A stretch of 22,624 nucleotides of DNA from PUND01 sp046538345. GTDB taxonomy: Bacteria; Planctomycetota; Phycisphaerae; SM23-33. Made by a program: the position numbers and the translations under genes. The notes under the pieces were generated by a model, which had not been told where the DNA came from, searched no databases, and saw only the letters and a list, made by a program, of their open reading frames with translations. The DNA lies in assembly GCA_046538345.1 (NCBI GenBank), contig JBKHJB010000014.1, forward strand, positions 1 through 22,624. Reading direction: 5' to 3'. Position 1 is the stretch's first letter, and every line of letters starts with the position of its first letter. Shown in pieces: positions 1 to 7,907 of this stretch.

Positions 1-99
1 AATTAAATGACGATTTCCCGCCGCACGAGGTGAACTCCAGTCCGGACGGGCCATCCTCTACCGGGCCCGGATCGGATTGCCCGGAAGGGTCGTTTTTCA

Positions 100-127
100 T
101 TGACTCGACCGCGGGGACTTCTATAAT
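100..127 (+). promoter_or_regulatory. Sigma70-type promoter upstream of nusA
   Basis: The -35 box TTGACT (100-105) matches the consensus at 5 of 6 bases, and the -10 box TATAAT (122-127) matches fully. The spacer is 16 bp. Transcription would start near 134, about 480 bases before nusA, so any nusA message made from here has a long leader. This is read from the sequence only; no start site has been mapped. Confidence 0.7.
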
Positions 128-133
128 CTGGTC

Positions 134-562
134 TGCAATAAGCACCTTGGTGAGGAATGCTTCCGTTGTCGCAGCGGTCGTGGAAAGCGACCGTTTGTGC
201 GCGATGGAAGTGTTTTCCTTCTGTAACCGCTTGGCCAATAAGCCGTTGCCCGCGGGTCGAATCGACCTGGTTAGGGGTACGGCGAGTTGAAAAGGTTTTT
301 CGCATGGCAGTGCGAAGGTCGGGAATCACATCGGTCGTGATAGACCTGACCCGGGGCCGGGTCGGTGACTGACCCGCTTCCCAGGACGGCTTCGCTCCGC
401 GCCGTGGCGATTTGTGTATCGTCGCGGTTGCAGGGGATTCGGAGCGGTCGGGCCATGCCTCGCGGCGGACCCTGACGACAGCGCGGGTCGCCGCAGGTGG
501 CCCGCGCGCCCGGACAACCAGCGCAGGCGGAGTGGAAGTGGGCAATTTGACCCACTTTTTTT
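134..562 (+). promoter_or_regulatory. Structured nusA leader or separate ~430-nt RNA
   Basis: This gene-free stretch lies between a strong promoter and an intrinsic terminator. Inverted repeats visible in it are: 175-193 (CGGTCG/CGACCG, with an outer GCA/TGC pair at 171-173 and 198-200), 255-267 (GGTCGA-A-TCGACC), 299-316 (TTCGCA/TGCGAA), 317-346 (GGTC...ATCAC/GTGAT...GACC), and 344-366 (ACC-GACCCG/CGGGTC-GGT with a GGGC loop). The last two share 344-346, so they could be mutually exclusive. No open frame here looks like a protein, and RimP, which often precedes NusA, is not encoded. The stretch does not match what I remember of RNase P, tmRNA, SRP or 6S RNA. It may be an attenuated leader or a free small RNA; the sequence does not decide. 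Confidence 0.4.
536..562 (+). terminator. Intrinsic terminator 51 bases before nusA
   Basis: A perfect 7-bp stem, AAGTGGG (536-542) and CCCACTT (551-557), encloses an 8-base loop. It is followed directly by a T run covering 556-562. The signal is one-sided: the other strand has no T run after the stem. It lies downstream of the 100-127 promoter and upstream of the nusA ribosome-binding site, where an attenuator would be expected. Confidence 0.75.
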
Positions 563-613
563 GTCGTCTTACCGCGCCCGCCGGCGAGCAAATTTAGGGC
601 AAGGAATAGGCCT

Positions 614-2197
614 ATGAACCAGGAACTGCTCAGAATCGTTGACGGGCTTGCCCGGGACAAGAATATAGATCGTGACATTATCCTCGAAGACCTGGAGGCC
701 GCCATGGTCTCGGCCATCCGTAAGGCGGGTCGTGAGGAGGAGGATATCTCGGTCCACATCGATCGCGAAAGCGGTGAGATAAAAGCCATTGTCGCAGGCA
801 CGGTCATGTCGATGCACGACCTGGGTCGCATCGCCGCACAGACCGCCAAGCAGGTAATGATCCAGCGCCTCCGCGAAGCCGAGCGAGACAGCATCTACGA
901 GGATTTTCTTGACCGCAAAGGACAGATAGTCACCGGTCGCGTCGCGCGCTGGGAAGGGGGAACGGCTGTTGTCGATATAGGCCGTACCGAAGCGCTGCTG
1001 CCCCGGAGCGAGCAGATACCCGGCGAGTCGCACCATGCCGAGGACCGCCTGCGGGCGATGATTCTTGACGTCAAGGAGCAACCTGGCGCGGTGAGGGTGA
1101 TCCTCTCGCGGACGCACCCGGACTTCATCCGGTCGATGTTCGAACTGGAGGTGCCCGAGGTCGCCGAGGGTATCATTGAGATCAAGGCCCTGGCTCGCGA
1201 GGCCGGCTACCGCACCAAGGTCGCCGTTGACAGCACGGACCCGAAGGTTGACGCCGTAGGCGCCTGCGTGGGCATACGCGGCAGCCGCATCAAGAATATC
1301 GTGGACGAGCTGGGCGGCGAGAAGATTGACATAGTCAGGTGGAACGACTCATCGAAGGTGCTCATAGCCAACGCCCTGAAGCCGGCGGAGGTCGCGGAAA
1401 TCGCGCTGTGCTTCGAGCTGGGACGGGCGACGGTGGTCGTCACCGACGATCAGCTTTCCCTGGCTATAGGCAAGCGCGGGCAGAACGTTCGGCTGGCGGC
1501 CCGGCTGACCGGCTGGGACATCGACATTCTCACGCCCGCGGAGTTCAACCAGGGTCTGGACGTATTGGAAAAGGCCCTGCGAGCGGTGGAGGGCGTCAAC
1601 TCCACCGTGGTGGACCAGATAGTGGCGATGGGCATGGTCAACGTCCTGGACGTCGAAGAGGTCGGTCCGGACCCGTTGGTCAACGATCTCCAGTTGGATT
1701 CGGATCTGTCCAGGCAGATCGTCATCCATTGTGCCGAGGAGGCCAAGCGGGTAGCCGAGCAGCACGCCGCCAGCGGCGAACACGATCGCAGGCGACCCTC
1801 GGCCGCGGGCGAGTCCGGCTCCGCGTCGGCTTCGGCATCGGCCGGTGGCGAACAGCACTCGCGCAGCGACGAAACTCGACCGCAGACCGCCGGGCCCGAG
1901 GATTCCGAGGAACCTCCGGAGTCCGGAGCCGTCGGCAGTCCGGACACGGACGAACCGCCGGAGCGGGAAACGCTCCATGACGCCACCGAGGCAGTACCGG
2001 AAGACCAACCGGAACAGGTACCCGCCGAGAAAGAGCCGGAGACGCCCGCCGGCTTGTCCCAGCCGCCCGCCGGGGAGCAGACCCCCCCGGAGACCGAGAG
2101 CTCCGAGGAGCAACAGACGTCCCGGGACGCCGGCGAGCAACAGGAACAAACGTCCGAAGACGAAGGCGATCAGCAGCGGGAAACGCCGCAGCAGTGA
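614..2197 (+). CDS. nusA: Transcription termination/antitermination factor NusA
   Basis: NusA binds RNA polymerase near the RNA exit channel and modulates pausing, intrinsic termination and antitermination. The 527-residue product shows the polymerase-binding N-terminal domain (about 1-100), an S1 domain (about 103-168), KH1 with GIRG at 220-223, and KH2 with GKRG at 286-289 followed by NVRLAARLTGWDIDI. A single helical HhH-like segment (about 315-382) follows. From about 385 to the end the protein is a low-complexity tail rich in E, P, Q, S and A, not part of the core fold. The start is the ATG at 614, with AAGGAA at 601-606 as ribosome-binding site. It heads the operon with infB, whose start is 72 bases downstream. 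Expression may be controlled by the terminator at 536-562. The identification is secure; the role of the tail is unknown. Confidence 0.97.
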   Translation: MNQELLRIVDGLARDKNIDRDIILEDLEAAMVSAIRKAGREEEDISVHIDRESGEIKAIVAGTVMSMHDLGRIAAQTAKQVMIQRLREAERDSIYEDFLDRKGQIVTGRVARWEGGTAVVDIGRTEALLPRSEQIPGESHHAEDRLRAMILDVKEQPGAVRVILSRTHPDFIRSMFELEVPEVAEGIIEIKALAREAGYRTKVAVDSTDPKVDAVGACVGIRGSRIKNIVDELGGEKIDIVRWNDSSKVLIANALKPAEVAEIALCFELGRATVVVTDDQLSLAIGKRGQNVRLAARLTGWDIDILTPAEFNQGLDVLEKALRAVEGVNSTVVDQIVAMGMVNVLDVEEVGPDPLVNDLQLDSDLSRQIVIHCAEEAKRVAEQHAASGEHDRRRPSAAGESGSASASASAGGEQHSRSDETRPQTAGPEDSEEPPESGAVGSPDTDEPPERETLHDATEAVPEDQPEQVPAEKEPETPAGLSQPPAGEQTPPETESSEEQQTSRDAGEQQEQTSEDEGDQQRETPQQ

Positions 2198-2269
2198 AGT
2201 CGAAAACGGCTCGCGCCGGTGCGGAGTCGCCGGGTGGGCTTTTGAGTAGCAGGCAGTCGGGAGATAGTT

Positions 2270-5023
2270 TTGGCGAAACGCGTATTCGAACTTGCACGCG
2301 AACTCGGCGTCACGAGCAAAGCGGTGCTCCAGAAGTGCCGCGCCGAGGGACTCGAAATCAAGAACCATATGTCCGCGCTGTCGGCCGGCCTTGAGGCCAC
2401 CGTGCGCGAGTGGTTCGAGAACCCCGGCGGCGGGACGGCCGTTGAGGTGGCCGAGCACGTTGACCTCGAGAAAGAGCGGGAGAAAGCGCAAAAGCAGCGC
2501 CGTCGCAAAAAGCCCAAGACAGAGGAGCCCGACGAGGAAGCCCCCGGCGGCGAGCAGGAGCAGCAACAGCAGGAAGAAGTAAGCGCCGAGCAAGCCGCCT
2601 CAGCCGCTGTAGCCGAGCCCCCCGCCGAAACCGCCCAGCCGACCGCCGAAGCCGAGCAGAGCGAGGAAGGCGGCGAGCTGGAGGCCAAGGCGGAAGCCGA
2701 GCAGCCCGCCGAACCGCAGGCCCGCGAAGAGAAACCCGAAGAACCCGAGCAACCCGAAGAGGGCGAAGAGGCGACCACGGCTGCGGAAGAGCCCGAGGAA
2801 GAGCCGGAGGAAAAGCCCGCTGATCGCGGGAAACAGGGAAAGAAAGAGCAGAAGCAGGATATCGGCCCAGCCGGTCCCCAGGTGGTGCCGCGCCCGGCGA
2901 AGCTCAAGGGACCTCGCGTGGTGCGGGTGGAGCGTCCAGAAGCAGTGGAGCGTCCGCCGCGTCCCCGGGGTGGACCACGTCGTGGCGGGAGCAGCGGCGG
3001 TGGTGGTGCGGTCGAGGCCCCGCCGGCGCCTCCGAAAAAGGGCAAGAGCGCCCCGACCGAGGAGAAGGAGACCAAGCGGTCCAAGCGCCGTAGTCCTCGC
3101 CGTCGAGGCCGATCCGCGGACAGCGGCGAGAAGATCCGCGAATGGCGCGACCAGGATCTGGCGGAGCGCTCCGAGCGGCTGGCTGCCGCCATGGGCGGTG
3201 GATTGCGCCGGCACCGCGCGAGTGTGCGGCGAGGTGGGCAGGAGTCCTCGCCCGGCATGCGGGAGGGCAAAGTCGAGCTCGAGGAGCCCATCACCGTCAA
3301 GAGCTTTTCCGCCGCCACAGGCATCAAAAGCGGCGACATTATCCGTCGGATGATGTCCGAGGGTCTTCTGGCGACGGTCAATCAGGTCATATCCGCCGAG
3401 CAGGCCCAGATGGTCGCGGCGGACTATGATATCGAGCTTGAGATCAAGGGCGGCGAGACGGCTGAAGACCGCGTCCATGAACGCTTCGAGCAGCGCAAGA
3501 GCGAGGGCAGAACTTCCCGCGCTCCGGTGGTGACTATGCTCGGGCACGTGGACCACGGAAAAACATCGCTGCTGGATTACATTCGCCAAACTGCAGTGGC
3601 GTCCGGTGAAGCCGGCGGTATCACCCAGCACATGGGCGCATACCGCTACGACCGCGGCGACACTCACGTCGTGTTTCTCGATACGCCGGGTCACGAGGCG
3701 TTTACGTCCATGCGTGCCCGCGGCGCCAACATGACCGACGTCGTGGTGCTGGTGGTGGCCGCCGACGACGGCGTGATGCCCCAGACCGCGGAAGCGATAA
3801 ACCACGCCCGCGCCGCCGGCGTACCAATAGTAGTGGCGCTTAACAAAATCGACGTTCCGAACGCCAATGAGCAGCGGGCGCTCGGTCAGCTTGCCGAGCA
3901 CGGTCTCCAGCCGCAGGAATGGGGCGGCGACGTAGAGATAATCCGCACCAGCGCCGAGACCGGCGAGGGAATAGACACGCTCGTGGAGACACTTTCGCTG
4001 GAAGCCGAACTGCTGGAGCTGAAGGCCGACCCGGACTTCCAGGGCACGGGGTTTGTTATCGAAAGCGAGATGGATCCCGGTCTGGGTGTGGTCGCCCGGC
4101 TGCTGGTGCGCGATGGTACGCTCAGGCAGGGCGACGTGGTGCTGGCCGGCTCTTCCCACGGACGGGCCCGCCAGATGCGCGACGACCGCGGCAAAGAGAT
4201 TTCCGAAGCGGGTCCATCCACCCCTGTTGAGATATCGGGCCTGGATGAGGTCCCGCAGGCGGGCGACAAGTTCTACGTGCTCGAGGACATCGACGAGGCG
4301 CGGGATGTCGCCGAGCAGCGGCGGCAGCGCGCCCGCCAGAAGCAGTTCCAGGCGACCGCGGGTCGTTCGTTGCAGGACCTGCTCAGTCAGATAGAAGCCG
4401 GCGAGACCACTCAGTTGCCGCTGATTATAAAGGCCGATGTGCAGGGCTCCATCGAGGCGCTGGTCGGTCAGTTGGAAAAACTCGGGACCGACGAAGTGGG
4501 CGTCAATATCCTTCACCGCGCGGTCGGTGGCATCACGACCAGCGACGTGACACTCGCCGAGGCGTCCGGAGCGGTGATTATCGGCTTCAACGTGGTCGCC
4601 GACGCCGATGCCCGCCAGCTTGCCGAGGCACGCGGTATCGATATTCGTACCTACCGCGTCATCTATGATGTTACCGAGGACGTCCGCAAGGCGCTGGAGG
4701 AAGGTCTGGCGCCGGAAGTGCGGGAGGAGACGGTCGGCCGGGCCGAGGTCCGCCAGACATTCAAGGTTTCGCGGCTCGGGACCATTGCCGGCTGCCGCGT
4801 CAGCGACGGCGTCGCCGCGCGCAACGCGAAGGTGCGGGTGGTGCGCGACAACGTGGTCATTGCCGACCAGAGGGACGTCGAGAGTCTCAAGCACTACAAA
4901 GAAGACGCGCGGGAAGTTCGCGCCGGGATGGAGTGTGGCGTGAAGGTCGCCGGTTTCGACGACATTCAGGAAGGCGACGTGCTGGAGTTCTACCGTCAGG
5001 TGGAGGTCTCGCGCACGTTGTAG
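2270..5023 (+). CDS. infB: Translation initiation factor IF-2
   Basis: IF-2 is the GTPase that brings initiator fMet-tRNA to the 30S subunit and promotes subunit joining. The 917-residue protein begins with an IF2N domain (about 1-52). A long linker follows, acidic at about 70-190 and then basic and glycine-rich at about 215-290. A second IF2N-like segment is at about 341-395. The G domain has GHVDHGKT at 425-432, DTPGHEAF from 471 and NKID at 525-528. The C-terminal domains are complete. The start is TTG at 2270, preceded by GGGAG at 2259-2263 with a 6-base gap; the sequence from it, MAKRVFELARELGV, is a typical IF2N start. No YlxR or L7Ae-like gene separates it from nusA. Identification is secure. 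Confidence 0.97.
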   Translation: MAKRVFELARELGVTSKAVLQKCRAEGLEIKNHMSALSAGLEATVREWFENPGGGTAVEVAEHVDLEKEREKAQKQRRRKKPKTEEPDEEAPGGEQEQQQQEEVSAEQAASAAVAEPPAETAQPTAEAEQSEEGGELEAKAEAEQPAEPQAREEKPEEPEQPEEGEEATTAAEEPEEEPEEKPADRGKQGKKEQKQDIGPAGPQVVPRPAKLKGPRVVRVERPEAVERPPRPRGGPRRGGSSGGGGAVEAPPAPPKKGKSAPTEEKETKRSKRRSPRRRGRSADSGEKIREWRDQDLAERSERLAAAMGGGLRRHRASVRRGGQESSPGMREGKVELEEPITVKSFSAATGIKSGDIIRRMMSEGLLATVNQVISAEQAQMVAADYDIELEIKGGETAEDRVHERFEQRKSEGRTSRAPVVTMLGHVDHGKTSLLDYIRQTAVASGEAGGITQHMGAYRYDRGDTHVVFLDTPGHEAFTSMRARGANMTDVVVLVVAADDGVMPQTAEAINHARAAGVPIVVALNKIDVPNANEQRALGQLAEHGLQPQEWGGDVEIIRTSAETGEGIDTLVETLSLEAELLELKADPDFQGTGFVIESEMDPGLGVVARLLVRDGTLRQGDVVLAGSSHGRARQMRDDRGKEISEAGPSTPVEISGLDEVPQAGDKFYVLEDIDEARDVAEQRRQRARQKQFQATAGRSLQDLLSQIEAGETTQLPLIIKADVQGSIEALVGQLEKLGTDEVGVNILHRAVGGITTSDVTLAEASGAVIIGFNVVADADARQLAEARGIDIRTYRVIYDVTEDVRKALEEGLAPEVREETVGRAEVRQTFKVSRLGTIAGCRVSDGVAARNAKVRVVRDNVVIADQRDVESLKHYKEDAREVRAGMECGVKVAGFDDIQEGDVLEFYRQVEVSRTL

Positions 5024-5053
5024 CGGACAGTCCCGGCCGAGTGGGCTGGGCAC

Positions 5054-5350
5054 ATGACAGAGATGAGCACAACGGTTGGATTGCTGGAGTTGACCTTCGA
5101 CGTGGTCGAGGCGTCGAGCTTGAAGGACAAGCGGCGCGCAATAAAAAGCTTCAAGGACCGCGTCAGGCACCGCCACAACGTGTCCGTGGCGGAGGTTGAC
5201 GGTCAGGACAATCACCGTCGAGCGGTATTGGCCGTTTCGATGGTGGGTAACGATCGGCGCTATGTCGAGAGTGTTCTTCAGCAGGTTGTCAACGCCGCGG
5301 AGATGCACCGGGACATGATCCTGCTCCAGACGGAGGTGTCCTGGCTGTAG
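5054..5350 (+). CDS. ylxP: DUF503 family protein (YlxP-like)
   Basis: A 98-residue protein of the DUF503 family. Family landmarks seen are the early beta strand, SSLKDKRRAIKSFKDRVR (about 21-38), HNVSVAEVDGQD (about 41-52) and SNDRR-like GNDRRYVE. Its place between infB and rbfA is the classical one for YlxP in other bacteria, which points to a role around the ribosome or translation; the biochemical function is not established. The ATG at 5054 has only a weak upstream GGGC-type site. A second ATG at 5063 would shorten it by three residues and cannot be excluded. Confidence 0.9.
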   Translation: MTEMSTTVGLLELTFDVVEASSLKDKRRAIKSFKDRVRHRHNVSVAEVDGQDNHRRAVLAVSMVGNDRRYVESVLQQVVNAAEMHRDMILLQTEVSWL

Positions 5351-5395
5351 CGGCGAGTCGGTTGTTCGCAGTTACCCAAGCTACGGGGCGAAGGT

Positions 5396-5800
5396 ATGAG
5401 CCGTCGGACCTTACGAGTGGAAAGTTTGATAAAGAGCGTGTTGGGAGAGATTCTTCTAAAGAAGCTCTCCGACCCGCGGGTGGACCCCGCGCGAACGAGT
5501 ATCACGCGTGTCGAGGTACCCGAGGACCTGCTGACGGCGAAGGTATTTATCTCGGTTCTGGGCACCCAGCGCGAACAGGACAATGCGCTTGCGGCTCTTC
5601 GCCATGCCGGCGGGCATATCCAGGAACTGCTCAGCGATGAGATTACGCTGCGCCACACGCCGGTTTTGAGCTTCGAGCTGGACGTGCAGTTCAAAAAGAC
5701 CCTCGAGACTCTGCGGATAATCCGCCAGGTGGGCGACGAGCTGCGAGCTAAGGAAGCCGCCAGAGCGGCCGCCTCCGACAACGAGCAGCAGGACCAATAG
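5396..5800 (+). CDS. rbfA: 30S ribosome-binding factor A (RbfA)
   Basis: RbfA binds the 30S subunit near the 5' end of 16S rRNA during late maturation and is needed for cold adaptation in well-studied bacteria. The 134-residue product has the family start (RRTLRVESLIKSVLGEILL), the DPRV motif near 27-30, a central strand VPEDLLTAKVFISVLG and the KH-like C-terminal part ending in a short charged tail. The ATG at 5396 is preceded by GAAGG at a short distance. The usual downstream neighbour truB is missing; an HhH-GPD fold gene follows after 14 bases. Confidence 0.94.
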   Translation: MSRRTLRVESLIKSVLGEILLKKLSDPRVDPARTSITRVEVPEDLLTAKVFISVLGTQREQDNALAALRHAGGHIQELLSDEITLRHTPVLSFELDVQFKKTLETLRIIRQVGDELRAKEAARAAASDNEQQDQ

Positions 5801-5814
5801 GGACGGTCTGACGG

Positions 5815-6873
5815 ATGAAAAACGCCAAGGCGTACGAACCCAAAATTCGCAAGCTCCTGTCGGGGGCAAAAAACGTCAAGTCGCCCGTTGACGATGAGGA
5901 TCGAGATCCCGTGCGCACGCTTATCCGTGCGGTCTTAAGCTCCGACGCCACCCCGAAGCAAGCCGCCGAGGCCATTGAGTCCATCGAGGGCGAGTTTGTG
6001 GACTTCAACGAACTGCGCGTCTCGCCCATCAAGGACCTCACGGACCGTCTCGGCAAGGAGCATCCACACAGACGGGCCAAAGCCGAGATGCTCACCGGTG
6101 CGTTGAACGGCATATTCGAACGCACCGGCGCGGTTTCCATGGACTATATGAAGGACATGTCCAAGCGGGACCTGCGCCGGCACCTTCGCGAACTGGGACT
6201 GAACCCTTACGCGGCCGCCTATGTCACGCTGTTCGCCTTCGGCGGGCACGCTATACCCGTGGACGAGGATCTGGCAGAGTCATTGAGAATGGACGAGCTG
6301 GTCCACGAGGAAAGCGACGTGGAGGATATCCAGGGCTTCCTGGAGCGCGTGATATCGCAGAAAGACGCCGAAAAGGCCCAGGCGGTCTTCCGCGACCTGG
6401 TCCGTCGCAAGGCGGCGGCACTGACGAAAAAGCGTCGGGAACAGGCCGAGGCGAAGGCAAAAGCCGAGGCCGAAGCCGAGAAGAAGCGGCTGGAGAAGGA
6501 AAAAGCCGAAGCTGAAGAAAAGGCCGCCAAAGAGGCCAAAAAGAAGGCAACCAAGAAGAAGACGAGCAGAAAAAAGACCACACGGAAGAAGACCACGCGA
6601 AAAAAGACCTCGCCGAAGAAGTCGGCCAGAAAGTCATCGACCGGAAAGTCCACAGCAGCGAAGAAAGCAAAGAAGAAGAAAAAGAAAAAAGCATCCGCAG
6701 CCGGCTCCGGTTCGCGGAAGAAGTCGAGCGGTCGCAAGACCAGCTCATCGAAAAAAACCAAGAAGAGTCGGAAGACCAAACAGTCAAAGAAGAAGACCAA
6801 ATCGCCGAAAAAGACGAGAAAGACCGGCCGGAGCCGGAAATCCAGGAAGTCTTCTAAGTCAAAGAAGAAGTAG
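5815..6873 (+). CDS. HhH-GPD-fold protein with histone-like Lys-rich tail
   Basis: Residues about 33-160 align with the endonuclease III/HhH-GPD core: LIRAVLSSDAT (36-46), KAEMLTGALNGIF (about 89-101) and AIPVDEDL (146-153). D150 corresponds to the conserved catalytic Asp. The hairpin segment, normally LPGVGRKTA, reads HLRELGLNPYAAA (123-135), so the catalytic Lys and the glycine pattern are lost. There is no cysteine in the whole protein, so no C-terminal Fe-S cluster. Residues about 200-240 look like a charged coiled helix, and 241-352 are almost only K, R, S, T and A, like histone H1 or Hc1 tails. It probably binds DNA or RNA rather than excising bases; this is inference. The 14-base gap after rbfA places it in that operon. 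Alternatives are a nucleoid protein, a ribosome-linked RNA binder or a monofunctional glycosylase. Confidence 0.8.
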   Translation: MKNAKAYEPKIRKLLSGAKNVKSPVDDEDRDPVRTLIRAVLSSDATPKQAAEAIESIEGEFVDFNELRVSPIKDLTDRLGKEHPHRRAKAEMLTGALNGIFERTGAVSMDYMKDMSKRDLRRHLRELGLNPYAAAYVTLFAFGGHAIPVDEDLAESLRMDELVHEESDVEDIQGFLERVISQKDAEKAQAVFRDLVRRKAAALTKKRREQAEAKAKAEAEAEKKRLEKEKAEAEEKAAKEAKKKATKKKTSRKKTTRKKTTRKKTSPKKSARKSSTGKSTAAKKAKKKKKKKASAAGSGSRKKSSGRKTSSSKKTKKSRKTKQSKKKTKSPKKTRKTGRSRKSRKSSKSKKK

Positions 6874-6939
6874 TCCCCTCGCTCTTCGCATGGCGGCAGC
6901 ACGGCGGCCGCGGAGACCAACGCAGAAAAGAGCTGTCAG

Positions 6940-7827
6940 ATGGCCAAGCAGACACCCGCCGATAAGCTGGTACTTGGGATCCCCAAAGGGTCGCTGCAGG
7001 AGAGCACGCTGGAGCTTTTCGCGCGGGCCGGTTGGCGAATATCGGTGCCCTCGCGGAGCTACTTTCCTTCAGTGGATGACGATGAGATATCGGCCATCAT
7101 GTTCCGCGCCCAGGAGATGAGCCGCTACGTCGCAGACGGCGTCATCGACGCCGGGCTGACCGGCTACGACTGGATATGCGAGAACGATTCCGACGTCGTG
7201 GAGATTGCCGAGCTGGTCTATGCCAAGCAGCAGCTTCGCCCGGTCCGGTGGGTGCTCGCGGTCCCGGAGGAAAGCGATGCGCAGTCCGCCAAGGACCTGG
7301 ACGGCGGCATTGTGGCAACCGAGCTTGTGAACGTTACTCGCACGTATTTCGATGAACTTGGCGTTAACGTGAAGGTGGAGTTCAGTTGGGGCGCCACGGA
7401 AGTCAAGGCCCGCATACTCGACGGCATCGTCGATGTGACCGAGACCGGCAGCAGCTTGCGGGCCAACAAACTGCGCGTACTTGACACGTTGATCAGCTCG
7501 ACCACGCGCTTCGTCGCGAACCGCGACGCCCTGAAGAACGATTTCAAGCGACGGAAGATCGAGAACCTCGCGATGCTCCTGACCGGCGCTATCGAGGCCC
7601 GCGAGAAGGTCGGTTTGAAGATGAACGTCTCCAAGGACGACCTGACGAAGGTCCTTGAGTTGCTGCCCGCTGAAAAGTCGCCCACCATCTCTTCCCTGAG
7701 CGATGAGGACTGGGCCGCGGTGGAAGTTATCGTCGAGGAGCACATCGAGCGCGACCTGGTGCCCCGGCTGAAGCGAGCCGGCGCAAGTGGATTGATAACG
7801 TACCCCCTGAACAAGGTAATTCCCTGA
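6940..7827 (+). CDS. hisG: ATP phosphoribosyltransferase, long form (HisG)
   Basis: HisG condenses ATP and PRPP to N1-(5-phosphoribosyl)-ATP, the first and feedback-controlled step of histidine synthesis. The 295-residue length and the C-terminal domain (about 220-295, with AREKVGLKMNVSKDDL) mark the long hexameric form with its own ACT-like regulatory domain, so HisZ is not needed. Seen motifs are LGIPKGSLQ (12-20), DAGLTGYDWI (70-79) and the PRPP-binding segment DVTETGSSLRANKL (165-178). The ribosome-binding site is weak (AAGAG). No other his gene is in the window; hisG lies 66 bases after the lysine-tail gene and may be carried by read-through. Confidence 0.96.
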   Translation: MAKQTPADKLVLGIPKGSLQESTLELFARAGWRISVPSRSYFPSVDDDEISAIMFRAQEMSRYVADGVIDAGLTGYDWICENDSDVVEIAELVYAKQQLRPVRWVLAVPEESDAQSAKDLDGGIVATELVNVTRTYFDELGVNVKVEFSWGATEVKARILDGIVDVTETGSSLRANKLRVLDTLISSTTRFVANRDALKNDFKRRKIENLAMLLTGAIEAREKVGLKMNVSKDDLTKVLELLPAEKSPTISSLSDEDWAAVEVIVEEHIERDLVPRLKRAGASGLITYPLNKVIP

Positions 7828-7907
7828 CCCGAATACGCGTGGTTGCCTATCGGCCGTGGCGGCACGACGGGGACCGCGGTTCGGACGGGGTCTCGGTGAG
7901 AGCCCCG

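Noticed and set aside
251..270. T-loop-like GGGTCGAATCGACC suggesting a tRNA
   Set aside because: No acceptor, D or anticodon arms can be built around it; it is a simple palindrome.
3..545. Open frames in the nusA leader on both strands
   Set aside because: No family features, no good ribosome-binding site, and composition typical of noise; the RNA-level signals explain the stretch better.
1349..3381. Long - strand open frames across nusA and infB
   Set aside because: They are shadows of the repetitive E/P/A/Q-rich coding segments; the translations are leucine/serine/arginine-rich with no domain.
2600..5308. 902-codon open frame antisense to infB
   Set aside because: It mirrors the codon bias of infB in GC-rich DNA. 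The translation is low in recognisable motifs and overlaps two certain genes.
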